Source: Simkaniaceae bacterium
GTDB taxonomy: Bacteria > Chlamydiota > Chlamydiia > Chlamydiales > Simkaniaceae
Length of the DNA stretch: 64,000 bases
Direction: 5' to 3'
Assembly: GCA_018399055.1 (NCBI GenBank)
Contig: CP073762.1
Coordinates: 1,736,001-1,800,000 of the forward strand
Shown here in pieces: positions 27,630 through 35,899 of this stretch. The notes under the pieces are model-generated. The model saw only the letters and a program-made list of their open reading frames with translations. It searched no databases and had not been told where the DNA came from. Position 1 is the first letter of the stretch. Each line of letters opens with the position of its first letter. Both the position numbers and the translations under genes were made by a program.

Positions 27630-28514
27630 ATGAGTATTTCAGGAACAACTTCAACCAGTCAACATGTCCAAGGATTAACAGATTATCTATCACACAATCA
27701 AGGAGTTGTAATTGGAGAGGTGCACAATGACAGAGCCTCTTCACAATACCTAATGGAGAATCTCGAAACAGCCAGAAAATGCGGGGTGAAGTACCTTTTC
27801 CTCGAAAGTTTAGAAAGTGATATCTATCAAGAACATATAGATACGTATCAAGCAGCACCTGATAAACCCATGCCACCTAAACTAGCAAACGCTTTGTATT
27901 TTCAAGACATTATCCTCGCAGGGAAAGAAAAAGCTGGTCTTGACCCAAGCCAACTCAAACAATTACAAAGAGATATGTCCTCTTCAAATCAGAGCACGAG
28001 AGAGGCGGCTTGCCAGGCAATGGAAAGACTTCAGAAGTACAGTAGCACCCAAGTGCACACGAGAACAAGCGTGGTTGAAAAAGCAAGTGAGCTAGGCATT
28101 AAGATTATATTAGTCGATTCTAGTCAGCTTAAAAACCTTGGGGGCGCACAAAGATTAAAAGCCTTAAATGAGGTCGGCTGCAAAATTATTAAACAAACAA
28201 CCATAAACTCTTCAGATAAATATATTTCAGTCGCAGGGCAACATCACACTGTAGAGCAATTAGGAGTCTCAGGCTTAAGATCACGCCTGCGTGTACCATT
28301 GATCCAAGTAGATACAAACACCCATAATAATCAAAGATTGGCAGCAAATAACATTACTTCTGGATCAGGCGAAAACAGATACCAAGTGGATCTTCAAGTT
28401 CTCCTGCCTAAAGCCACTGATTATACCGCTGCCATAGAAGCAGCTCCAGCACCCTCCCCCTCACCTCATACAGATATCGTGGTTCCTCAAGAGAATATCG
28501 ATTTTTTCGGCTAG
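27630..28514 (+). CDS. GExH-motif protein (TIKI/ChaN/TraB-like superfamily), candidate effector
   Basis: 294 residues. The N-terminus holds VVIGEVHND (G29-E30-x-H32) followed by KYLFLES, and a later segment has VAGQHHT; this GExH...GxxH pattern is that of the TIKI/ChaN/EreA-type fold, which includes proteases and haem-binding proteins. The last 40 residues are Pro/Ala/Ser-rich. There is no signal peptide, so type III secretion or cytosolic action is more likely than Sec export. It has its own strong promoter. Assignment is by motif only; activity is unknown. Confidence 0.6.
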   Translation: MSISGTTSTSQHVQGLTDYLSHNQGVVIGEVHNDRASSQYLMENLETARKCGVKYLFLESLESDIYQEHIDTYQAAPDKPMPPKLANALYFQDIILAGKEKAGLDPSQLKQLQRDMSSSNQSTREAACQAMERLQKYSSTQVHTRTSVVEKASELGIKIILVDSSQLKNLGGAQRLKALNEVGCKIIKQTTINSSDKYISVAGQHHTVEQLGVSGLRSRLRVPLIQVDTNTHNNQRLAANNITSGSGENRYQVDLQVLLPKATDYTAAIEAAPAPSPSPHTDIVVPQENIDFFG

Positions 28515-29902
28515 TTCCTTACTGTCTAAAAAGAGCTTGTATTCTCTATCCAGACCCTTTTCTTAGAACCTCTGATTACACCATTCTCGAAAATTGTATC
28601 CGTTCAGTGGGGGGCTAAAGAACTGGTGCTGCAACCCAGGGATGATAGGTAGCCTTATAGGCTTGCAAAAAAAAGGGAGCAACTTCCTTCCCTTGCTTCT
28701 TGAGGGTCATCCAAAGTGAGACTGCCCTTTCAATAAAACGACTGCCTGACTCACTTTGAGTACCATAAGAGGTTTTACGCCACAGGACAATATGCCGAAG
28801 TGATCTCTCTGCAGCGTTATTTGTGCAGTCCACTTCTCTGTACTTTGTGAAGAGAAAGAGCTTGTGAATTTGGTCGAGCATCCGCTCGGCAAATCGAGAA
28901 AAAGCATCCGACCCGTTAGCTAGAATATCAATGAGAATTTCATTGAGTCTCCCTTTTCGGTAATAGACTCTTTGTTGCATTGTTTCTCGACAGCTTAAGC
29001 GGCATGCAAGAAAAATCTCTTGTAGTTCAAAAAGAGCTCTTTCTGCCAATTCTTGATCGTCGGTTTTTTGATCAGCAAATCTCTTAAAATCTCTCTTGAT
29101 ATGGGCTAGGCAATACTGATGTTTTTTATAAGCATAGACTTGATAGCGATCAGTCACTGTGATTCCAGGGTGTCCCCTCGGCCTTATGTGATTTAAGCTA
29201 CTAATACTTCGGCTGGGCAATACTTTTAGGTAAACAGCATTTTTTGTGGTCGCCGTCCATACGTAATACATTTTTGCCTGCTGCCTAAAACTGGTCTCAT
29301 CTACATAGGCTACTTTAGCTTTATCAACCTGATCTTTTAACGATTTGTAGACAGGCTCGAGTCCTTTGGAAAGTTTTTTCTCCTGGGCTGGGATGCTTCC
29401 TAAGGAAATATTGACTTTAAACATCATCTCCAAAAGTTGTTGGATGGGTCGCTTACTTAATCGATAGACCGAGCTGCACATCCCTATAAAGGTGATCAAC
29501 CTGGGACCAAAACTACTTTGAGCGTACTCTTTTGGGAATGGCGCTTTTACGCTTTTCCCACATTGACGACATCTTCCTTTTTCACACTCAATCTGTGTAA
29601 TTATCGGCTCTATTTCGGGTAGTTCTACTTGCTGCAAGATGTAGGGATTCTTTTTATCCAGGTTATGGCTCCCGCAGTGTGGACAATGATGTAAGGAGGA
29701 AGTGACTCTTTTTGAAACTTGCTCTTCAGGAAACAGTTTGCGAAAATGACCTGGGTGTCCCCTCTTAGCTCCTCCTTTAGGAGCCTGCTTATTTTTCTTC
29801 TGGTCTGTGCTAGGTGGTTTTGAGCTATTTTTTGAGTTCAGAGACTTTCTCTGAATTAAATATTTAAGTATACTTTCCCCCTATGAAGCATAGGAGGAAA
29901 AG

Positions 29903-30693
29903 ATGGTGCGAAAAAGTTATCCTGGAGACCTTACCGATAAAGAATGGGTCGAAATAGAGCCTTTGATCTCCAAAGGCATATACAGAGGGGCCGGTTGCAG
30001 GGGTAAATACTCTAGAAGAGAAAAACTTAATGCTATTCTCTATGTACTGAGAACAGGTTGTCAGTGGAGTGATCTCCCTCATGATTTTCCCCCTTGGAAA
30101 ACAGTCTATTCACAGTTTTTACGGTGGCGAGACAGGGGGGTGTTTGAGCAGATCAATACCGCCCTAAGCCGGCGCTTGAGAGTTTTAATGGGAAAGAATG
30201 AGGACCCGTCAGTAGGGATAGTTGACAGTCAGAGTGTGAAAACAACAGAAAAAAAGGGCTCTGCGGGTTTGATGGAGGCAAGAAAATTAAGGGTAGGAAA
30301 AGACACATATTGGTTGATCACCTTGGACTCCTAATCTCTGCAGCAGTTAGCGTAGGAAACTGCGGTGATCGAGATGGATTGAGGGTGTTGTTGTATCTGA
30401 GCAAACAAGCTGGCAGATGCCCAAAAAAGGTATGGGCAGATTATGGATATCATGGAGTTGAATTTCAGCAGGAGCTGAGGGAAGAGGGAGTGGATTTGGA
30501 AATCGTGAAAAGGAGAGATTGCAAGTTATTTCAAGTAGAAGCCAAGAGATGGATCGTTGAAAGAACATTTGCTTGGCTGGGGAAATGTCGTCGTTTAAGT
30601 AAAGACTACGAGTTAATCACAAGTAGCGGTTTATCAATGATCTATCTAGCGATGAGCCGATTGGTCGTGAGGAGGATTTCATGTTTGGCTTAA
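29903..30693 (+). CDS. IS5-family transposase made by -1 ribosomal frameshifting
   Basis: The first frame (29903-30334) encodes the N-terminal domain (YPGDLTDKEWVEIEPLI; TGCQWSDLPHDFPPWKTVY) and the first catalytic Asp in VGIVDSQSVKTTEKK. The expected continuation GFDGGKKIKGRKRHILVDHLGLL is in the -1 frame and runs to TAA at 30693, with the second Asp in KVWADYGYHG and the Glu in WIVERTFAWL. The heptamer A-AAA-AAG at 30250-30256 lies exactly at the switch, so the full DDE enzyme of about 262 residues is a frameshift product. The first frame alone ends in a meaningless tail after the slip site. Confidence 0.85.
30250..30256 (+). other. Slippery heptamer for programmed -1 frameshift
   Basis: A-AAA-AAG in the correct phase of the first transposase frame (codons GAA AAA AAG). 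It is the canonical slippery sequence used by dnaX and several IS families. The downstream frame is the only one coding for the conserved KGRKRHILVD block. Confidence 0.75.
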
Positions 30694-30959
30694 TTCAGAG
30701 AAAGTCTCTCAGGTTCAAGCGATTCTCTAGCTCCACAACTCTTTTTTGTAACCGTTTGTTCTCCTCCATTAACCGGTAATTGGCATCACTTAGGAGTTTG
30801 ATGGTTTCTAAGAGTTCTTCATAGCTAGGCTTCATGCACGAGGATTATACGATTAGAAATTTATTTTGTCACCCCCCCCCACTGAACGGATACCGAAAAT
30901 TTAACAACTATCTTAATATTAATTATTTAATTTTTTAATTAATTATTTTTAATTATATA

Positions 30960-30988
30960 ATGACGTAAATCATTATTAATGTTATAAT
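30960..30988 (+). promoter_or_regulatory. Promoter of the phosphatase gene
   Basis: ATGACG at 30960-30965, 17-base spacer, TATAAT at 30983-30988, embedded in more than 80 bases of A/T sequence directly after the IS66 right end. AAGGAG about nine bases before the ATG at 31033 is the ribosome binding site. Confidence 0.65.
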
Positions 30989-31032
30989 TAAGTTAGAAAT
31001 TAAGTCTTTTTTGGGGCAAGGAGCATAGGGGT

Positions 31033-32076
31033 ATGATCGGCAGTCAAGAAGCGCACATGCATAGCACAATGGCGCGATATCAATATCAAGAAATTCGTCA
31101 AAGAAAAACAGCTGAAGGTCCTTCTCGAGAACTTGGCAACAGCGTAGGCTCAGTTGAACATCGAACCAAGCAGGCGAGTACTGGCTGTTTTCAAGCAATT
31201 GGAAACTTCTTTGGCTCCGTTCTAAACGGCAGTACTTTAAAAGGAAAAATCCTGAGAGCTGTCGTCGTCGGAGGATTAGCAGCCCTTACTGTATTCTTGG
31301 TTTCCAATCCCGTAGGGTGGGTCGTTGCAGCAGTTGGAGTTGGAGTATGTGCAGGTTACCTCCTAGGACAGTTCGCAATCCCCACGATAAAAGATTGTAT
31401 CAAGCATGGCGTTTCCCCCAAACAAATGATTGAGTTTAAAATGAGTGCTTGGCAGCGCCTAAACGGCATGCGAGGCGTGAGTCCATGTGAGTGGATGAGC
31501 GGCAAGCGAGGGGACAACATCAATCACGTCTTTACCCACCCAGTATCAGGCGCAAAACTCTATCTCTCAGCGCTTCCTAATAAAAATGATCCGGCCTTTA
31601 GAGAGCTATTCCACAGCGGGACAATCGGAGCTGTTTTTTCTATTAATGAACCGTGGGAAGTCAACCATAAGATTGGTAATTCAGACCCTTATACACCGAG
31701 AGAATATGCAGACAGCGGTATTGACTACAATTCATATGCATTTAATGATCACGGCCTCGTTCAAGAAGGTCTATTAAACCAAACCTCTGAGGACATAGAA
31801 GCCGCACTCTTAAAGGGGAAAGATTGTATCGTGCATTGTCGCGCAGGAGTCGGTCGCTCATCGCAGCTTATCGCTGGGAACCTGATCCGGTTTCACGACA
31901 TGAGTGCTGACGAAGCCGCTCATCTCATTAGAGATGGTAACGGCGGAGATATTGAGGGACGCTCTCAAGCCACAATCATGAAAAAGCTGGAAGATAAAGT
32001 CGATAAGCATGGACATGTTTCACATGGTTTAAGGCATTACGCTGAGCACAACCGAGGAAGGGGATTTGGCGCTTAG
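31033..32076 (+). CDS. Dual-specificity/tyrosine phosphatase with bilobed membrane anchor, candidate effector
   Basis: 347 residues. Residues 72-118 form a bilobed hydrophobic hairpin with an SNP turn, the arrangement of chlamydial inclusion membrane (Inc) proteins. The C-terminal part is a cysteine-based phosphatase: H268-C269-RAGVG-R275-S-S is the CX5R P-loop, and D239 in AFNDHG is a plausible general acid. There is no signal peptide. The simplest reading is a type III secreted phosphatase fixed in the inclusion membrane and facing the host cytosol. It may be regulated together with the kinase at 33052-34188. Confidence 0.8.
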   Translation: MIGSQEAHMHSTMARYQYQEIRQRKTAEGPSRELGNSVGSVEHRTKQASTGCFQAIGNFFGSVLNGSTLKGKILRAVVVGGLAALTVFLVSNPVGWVVAAVGVGVCAGYLLGQFAIPTIKDCIKHGVSPKQMIEFKMSAWQRLNGMRGVSPCEWMSGKRGDNINHVFTHPVSGAKLYLSALPNKNDPAFRELFHSGTIGAVFSINEPWEVNHKIGNSDPYTPREYADSGIDYNSYAFNDHGLVQEGLLNQTSEDIEAALLKGKDCIVHCRAGVGRSSQLIAGNLIRFHDMSADEAAHLIRDGNGGDIEGRSQATIMKKLEDKVDKHGHVSHGLRHYAEHNRGRGFGA

Positions 32077-32105
32077 GATTTCTAAGGCTAAAAACTCCGC
32101 AGTAT

Positions 32106-32125
32106 AAAGCCCGAGGCTTTTATTT
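32106..32125 (+). terminator. Terminator after the phosphatase gene
   Basis: AAAGCC (32106-32111), loop CGA, GGCTTT (32115-32120), then TATTT. It isolates the phosphatase transcript from the glycosylase gene downstream. Confidence 0.6.
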
Positions 32126-32178
32126 AAACCTCGATGCCCATTACAATGCTGGCACATGATCGCAAGTGGACGTCTGTC

Positions 32179-33048
32179 ATGCCTGAACATTATGAAGTCA
32201 AGCGTATAGGTTCCTACCTAAAAGAGGCTGGAATCGAAGGCAACCGGATTATTGCTTTAGAACCTCTGCCCGGCGCGGAAAAAATTCTTAAACAAGAATC
32301 GATTTCTAAATGGCAGTCCAATTTAGAGAATCAAAAGGTTCTTTCAATTTCTGTAAAAGCAAAGTATACTTTTCTCGAGCTTGATCAGGGAACCCTGATG
32401 TGGCACTACCGTTTCACTGGAATTCCTCACGTGACTGGATATAGCTACGACACAAAGCTCTACACGATTTTCAATTTACCAACCTCAGTCAATGGACACC
32501 GTTTTTGTCGCTTTCGCCTACATTTTGAAGACAAAAAATGTCTAGAATACTTCGATACTAGGTGCCTGTCTGACATCAGATACTTTCCAAGGCTTCAAGC
32601 CCATGAGCTGGATATTCACAAAAAACTGGCCCCTGATTTAACCCACTTTTCTCCCCTATCTTTTACAGCCTGGAAAACCCAAATAGGTTCAAGAAAACGT
32701 AACCTGAAACAAGAGCTACAAGACCAATCCACATATCCTTCTGGTATCGGGAACTACTTAGCTTGTGAAATTCTAGCCTGTGCAAAACTCAACCCTTGGA
32801 TTCCGGTTTCATCCATTAGTCCCGAGGAATACCAAGCATTATGCAACGGAATCATGACAGTTAAGAAACTGTGTGAACAACACGCCAACTACCAATGGTT
32901 TCATGTTTTTAATCGAACCAATTGCCGCATTTGTGCTGGCACCGTGGTGAGAAAAAAACACCATTTAGGACAGTCAGGACAAACAACCCATTACTGCCCA
33001 CAATGCCAACGACAACCTTTATTAAAAGTTTCTTACGTAAGGACTTAA
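32179..33048 (+). CDS. Formamidopyrimidine-DNA glycosylase/endonuclease VIII-like protein
   Basis: DNA base-excision repair glycosylase family. I chose the ATG at 32179 because it yields MPEHYEVKRIG, where Pro2 is the catalytic N-terminal residue and Glu3 is required; the frame from 32134 would bury them. The H2TH segment is STYPSGIGNYLACEILACAKLNPW-like (around residues 195-215), and a C-terminal zinc finger has four cysteines (CRIC...CPQC). At 289 residues the length fits. The beta-hairpin lysine region is divergent. Chlamydiaceae lack Fpg, and its setting among effector genes suggests acquisition by transfer. Confidence 0.82.
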   Translation: MPEHYEVKRIGSYLKEAGIEGNRIIALEPLPGAEKILKQESISKWQSNLENQKVLSISVKAKYTFLELDQGTLMWHYRFTGIPHVTGYSYDTKLYTIFNLPTSVNGHRFCRFRLHFEDKKCLEYFDTRCLSDIRYFPRLQAHELDIHKKLAPDLTHFSPLSFTAWKTQIGSRKRNLKQELQDQSTYPSGIGNYLACEILACAKLNPWIPVSSISPEEYQALCNGIMTVKKLCEQHANYQWFHVFNRTNCRICAGTVVRKKHHLGQSGQTTHYCPQCQRQPLLKVSYVRT

Positions 33049-33051
33049 GTG

Positions 33052-34188
33052 TTATCCATTAAAAAATGGGTGATTTATAATTTCGTTATAGCTAGCTCTT
33101 TTTTCAGAGTCTACGAGCAAGAGGCCATTATCTTTATTAAACAGCAATTCATGTAAATTTTGGTTATCAATCAAGCCTTTGTCTACCAACCTAAAATACT
33201 GACTTTCAGTTTCTTTATGCCAACTAATGTCTCTGTCATTTGTGTAAGTCCGATAAAGTGTCATTCCAAAGGAATACCAATCTGAAGCAATAGTCGGGCT
33301 ATTTCCGCTCCGTACTTCTGGGGATTGGAAATACTTACTTCCCAACCCTCCTTTCCCTTGAATATCTACCCGTCGGGAATGCCCATAATCACACAGATAG
33401 ACTTTCTCACCTTTAGCTAAAAAATTATCAGCTTTGACATCACCATGAGCAAGCCCAGATGCTTGTTCATGAAATTCATGCAAAGAATGAGCCATTTTAA
33501 GGCCAAAAGTTTTAGTATTGCGCACTCTATCCGCTGGATCACCTGTCTTGTTTAACCTATCAAGCCCACCCTCTTTAGCACGACTCACTGTTCCAACAAC
33601 AGGCAACTTATTATATACTGCTGGATCCCTATTATAATCATCTGACGTGACATATTTTACTTCCTTTTGATCAAAATCCCAAAGCAGCAGTGCTTGATAT
33701 CTCAACAACTTCCCCCCTTTTTCAAAAAAGAGCCCCAACGCCTCACCTTGATCGTTCTCAATTGTAGAAGCTGTGGGTCGCAAGGTATAAAGGTCTTGTT
33801 TATCAAAATCACAAATTTGCTCAGGGTGAATGAACTTAATCACATAATCTTTGTCCTTTCCAGATACAGTTTGCCTATACAATGATACTTCACCTTCCTG
33901 ACCAGCAGAGAGCTTCTTCTGAAAAGTGAACTTATTATCAATTAAGTCTTTTGATTTATACCCAATATCGTTCCACAGTTCTTGATTGTTAGAATAATGA
34001 TCTTGTTGATATATTCTTCCGGTTTTGACACCATAAGAGTCTTGTAGATGAAAAAACGATTTCAATGCAGCAAAAAACTGCTTAGCAACCTTAATGACTT
34101 TTGGTGAACTGTGCGGCTTTTTTGACTTATTTGGTTCCTCTAAAGAAACGGGCGCTGAATATTGAGCGCTCCCAGAAATAATGTTCAT
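33052..34188 (-). CDS. Eukaryotic-like Ser/Thr protein kinase, candidate effector
   Basis: 378 residues, soluble. After a basic N-terminal 80 residues come a glycine-type loop (LSAGQEGEVSLYR, 93-105), the ATP lysine K118 in YVIKFI, the catalytic loop HGDVKADN (248-255, D250 and N255), DYG in place of DFG (267-269), SPE in place of APE (289-291) and D303 in ASDWYSFG. All catalytic residues are kept, so it should be active. There is no transmembrane or PASTA sensor, unlike Pkn-type receptor kinases, which fits a secreted effector. It converges on the glycosylase gene with a three-base gap. Confidence 0.85.
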   Translation of the reverse strand: MNIISGSAQYSAPVSLEEPNKSKKPHSSPKVIKVAKQFFAALKSFFHLQDSYGVKTGRIYQQDHYSNNQELWNDIGYKSKDLIDNKFTFQKKLSAGQEGEVSLYRQTVSGKDKDYVIKFIHPEQICDFDKQDLYTLRPTASTIENDQGEALGLFFEKGGKLLRYQALLLWDFDQKEVKYVTSDDYNRDPAVYNKLPVVGTVSRAKEGGLDRLNKTGDPADRVRNTKTFGLKMAHSLHEFHEQASGLAHGDVKADNFLAKGEKVYLCDYGHSRRVDIQGKGGLGSKYFQSPEVRSGNSPTIASDWYSFGMTLYRTYTNDRDISWHKETESQYFRLVDKGLIDNQNLHELLFNKDNGLLLVDSEKRASYNEIINHPFFNG

Positions 34189-34221
34189 ATTAATCCCCCT
34201 AAATCGACATTATATAAGTTA

Positions 34222-34251
34222 ATTATACAGTATAATAATATATTTAATCAA
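34222..34251 (-). promoter_or_regulatory. Promoter of the kinase gene
   Basis: Minus strand: TTGATT (34251-34246), 18-base spacer, TATAAT (34227-34222). A second TATAAT lies further downstream around 34211. GGGGGA lies just before the ATG at 34188. It shares the 124-base A/T-rich gap with the divergent promoter of the 34313 gene. Confidence 0.7.
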
Positions 34252-34262
34252 CAATATTTAAA

Positions 34263-34291
34263 TTTAAATTATTTACAGTTTTTGTTATAAT
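34263..34291 (+). promoter_or_regulatory. Promoter of the 34313 gene
   Basis: TTTAAA (34263-34268), 17-base spacer, TATAAT (34286-34291), then GGGGGAAGA as ribosome binding site before ATG 34313. The leader would be only about 15 bases. Confidence 0.6.
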
Positions 34292-34312
34292 ATATTGATA
34301 TGGGGGAAGAAT

Positions 34313-35899
34313 ATGGATACTATACAAAATAATACACTTTGTAAACCCTTTGGTTTACAAGGATATACAGGAAAAGAACAGGTTCAAAAAAAGTATATTT
34401 CACTTAAATTTAGCTATTTAGAAAATATACCACAATTAAATTTTGATGGGTTTGGCTCACTATGCAGACATATCCCTCTTTCATTCGAAAGACTCAAAAC
34501 TGCAACTCAAGTAGCTATAAATCAATTAGATAAAACATTTTCTAGATCACCTGAAACATGTAACAAACTTACAATCAAGGTATTGGGTGATTCAAAGTCG
34601 CTTCCTATAAAACAAGAAATATCTGACAGTTCCAGTCAACCTAGAGAAGCCCAAGCAACTCAGCCAAAGCCTTCTATTGGCCGTCGGTTTTTACAAACAA
34701 TGTCTTCTAGTCCAATTCTAGACGTTCAAGGAGATCTTGCCTTCACAATCTCCGCGGGAAAAGGGTTAGCAGATACCGTTCAGAAACGCTCTGACCCTCT
34801 AGCAATGTCATCACTAGGAATTTTTACTAGCACTGGTTTACTGTCAGGAGCCGCAACGGTCTATAATGCACATGAAGAGCACAAGGAAGCCAGCAGACAC
34901 CAAGATACAACAACAAAAACCTTAAGCTGTATGCAAATGCTCCAAGGGTTGGGGACTGCAGGATATGGTGCATCATTTACAGCAAGCAGTAGTACCTCGT
35001 TAGCATGCTCCGATACTACGAATAAGGCTGCTCTCAAATCGATGGAAGTTTTGGGCTCACTTGGAACCTCCTTTTCTATTTTATCAGCAATCACCGGAGG
35101 GATCCCTGCAGGCTATTCTTTTATTAAAGGACTTAAATTAAAGTATGAAATGAGTCAGATACCCTCTAATGAAAAACTAGAAGATTATTTTAAAAACCTT
35201 ACTACATTGAATCTCGAAGAATCAATCTCGATCCAGAATGTTGACGAGAGCTTAAGCACGCAGTTCACAACAATTTTAAGTGAACCAGAACAAAAAGCTG
35301 CTGAAGCTAAATTTCCTCAAATGACTCCACAAATAAAAGCTTCTCTTGTGGCAATGAAAAACAATCAATGGTCTGCTCTAGAAAAAGCTTTAGGTTCCGA
35401 TGGATTGGACTATATAAAATCTGCAATGGCCCAAGGAAAAACATTAGATAAAGAAGAAATCAGTAACCATCTTAATGATCACCTCTTAGAAAAAAGTGGC
35501 TCTATTCTATTATCAGCCGTTTCTCTGACAGCTAGTATTGCTGGAATCGTTGCCTCTGGAGGATCCCTTGCTTTAGCTGTCAGCATTCTATGGCTGACTT
35601 CAGCCACCGGTTCTTTAGGAATGGATACCTGGGCTCTTTCACAGGCAAAGCACGAAGCAAGCGAAGACCTCGACCATAAAATACTACTTGTTGTTTCGGG
35701 AGTTGTGATGACCTCTGCTTTGATTGCGGCAACATTCTTTTCTGCAGGAATTGCCCCTATGGTTGGAATAGGAGTTGTTGCATTATTGTATGGGGCAACA
35801 ATCATGTATGAACGTTACCTTGCGCCTACCCCTCAAGAATTAACATATGGAGCTTATGAAAGCCTAGCGGTCAGAGACTATTCTCCTGAACAGCTATAG
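34313..35899 (+). CDS. Inc-like membrane protein, candidate effector
   Basis: 528 residues from the ATG at 34313 (MDTIQNNTLCKPFG), chosen over the TTG at 34295 because of the adjacent GGGGGAAGA. The middle (about 140-260) is rich in small residues and moderately hydrophobic (SLGIFTSTGLLSGAATVY; VLGSLGTSFSILSAITGG). The C-terminal 140 residues carry two strong paired hydrophobic stretches (SGSILLSAVSLTASIAGIV and SGVVMTSALIAATFFSAGI with their partners), the bilobed pattern of Inc proteins. No enzyme motif is seen. Codon use is more A/T-rich than in the housekeeping genes. It is transcribed divergently from the kinase. Confidence 0.7.
   Translation: MDTIQNNTLCKPFGLQGYTGKEQVQKKYISLKFSYLENIPQLNFDGFGSLCRHIPLSFERLKTATQVAINQLDKTFSRSPETCNKLTIKVLGDSKSLPIKQEISDSSSQPREAQATQPKPSIGRRFLQTMSSSPILDVQGDLAFTISAGKGLADTVQKRSDPLAMSSLGIFTSTGLLSGAATVYNAHEEHKEASRHQDTTTKTLSCMQMLQGLGTAGYGASFTASSSTSLACSDTTNKAALKSMEVLGSLGTSFSILSAITGGIPAGYSFIKGLKLKYEMSQIPSNEKLEDYFKNLTTLNLEESISIQNVDESLSTQFTTILSEPEQKAAEAKFPQMTPQIKASLVAMKNNQWSALEKALGSDGLDYIKSAMAQGKTLDKEEISNHLNDHLLEKSGSILLSAVSLTASIAGIVASGGSLALAVSILWLTSATGSLGMDTWALSQAKHEASEDLDHKILLVVSGVVMTSALIAATFFSAGIAPMVGIGVVALLYGATIMYERYLAPTPQELTYGAYESLAVRDYSPEQL

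Larger units (their letters stand above)
29841..30708 (+). mobile_element. IS5-family (IS1031-like) insertion sequence nested in IS66
   Basis: 868 bp with perfect 19-bp terminal inverted repeats, GAGACTTTCTCTGAATTAA at the left (29841-29859) and its complement at 30690-30708. A 3-bp duplication, TCA on this strand (29838-29840 and 30709-30711), fits the TNA-type targets of the IS1031 subgroup. It carries two overlapping frames joined by a -1 frameshift site. All parts look intact. Confidence 0.9.
28615..30835 (-). pseudogene. IS66 transposase split by an insertion
   Basis: The frame starts at ATG 30835 (MKPSYEELLETIKLLSDANY), runs to about 30709, is broken by the IS5-family element, and resumes at 29837 down to TAG at 28615. 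Rejoining the parts with one copy of the TGA target duplication gives an unbroken 449-residue protein, including the leucine-zipper-like N-terminus, the NSKNSSKPPSTD motif, a CPHCG zinc finger, and the DDE core (VAYVDETSF; ITVTDRYQVY; NNAAERSLR). The insertion therefore is the only lesion and is probably recent. Confidence 0.9.
28596..30893 (-). mobile_element. IS66-family (single-gene) insertion sequence, interrupted by an IS5-family element
   Basis: The ends are inverted repeats: GTATCCGTTCAGTGGGGGG at 28596-28614 and its complement ending at 30893. The element is flanked by a perfect 8-bp target duplication CGAAAATT (28588-28595 and 30894-30901), the usual size for IS66. Only the large transposase gene is present, without tnpA/tnpB accessory genes. 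It sits between the GExH gene and the phosphatase gene, and a second element is nested inside its transposase. Confidence 0.92.

Noticed and set aside
29903-30693. IS5 transposase as a frameshifted pseudogene
   Set aside because: The A-AAA-AAG slippery site lies exactly at the frame change and both halves are intact, so programmed frameshifting explains it better.
27567-34291. A/T-rich gaps as CRISPR leaders or replication origin
   Set aside because: No repeated spacers, no DnaA boxes in clusters; the A/T runs coincide with promoters of the next genes.
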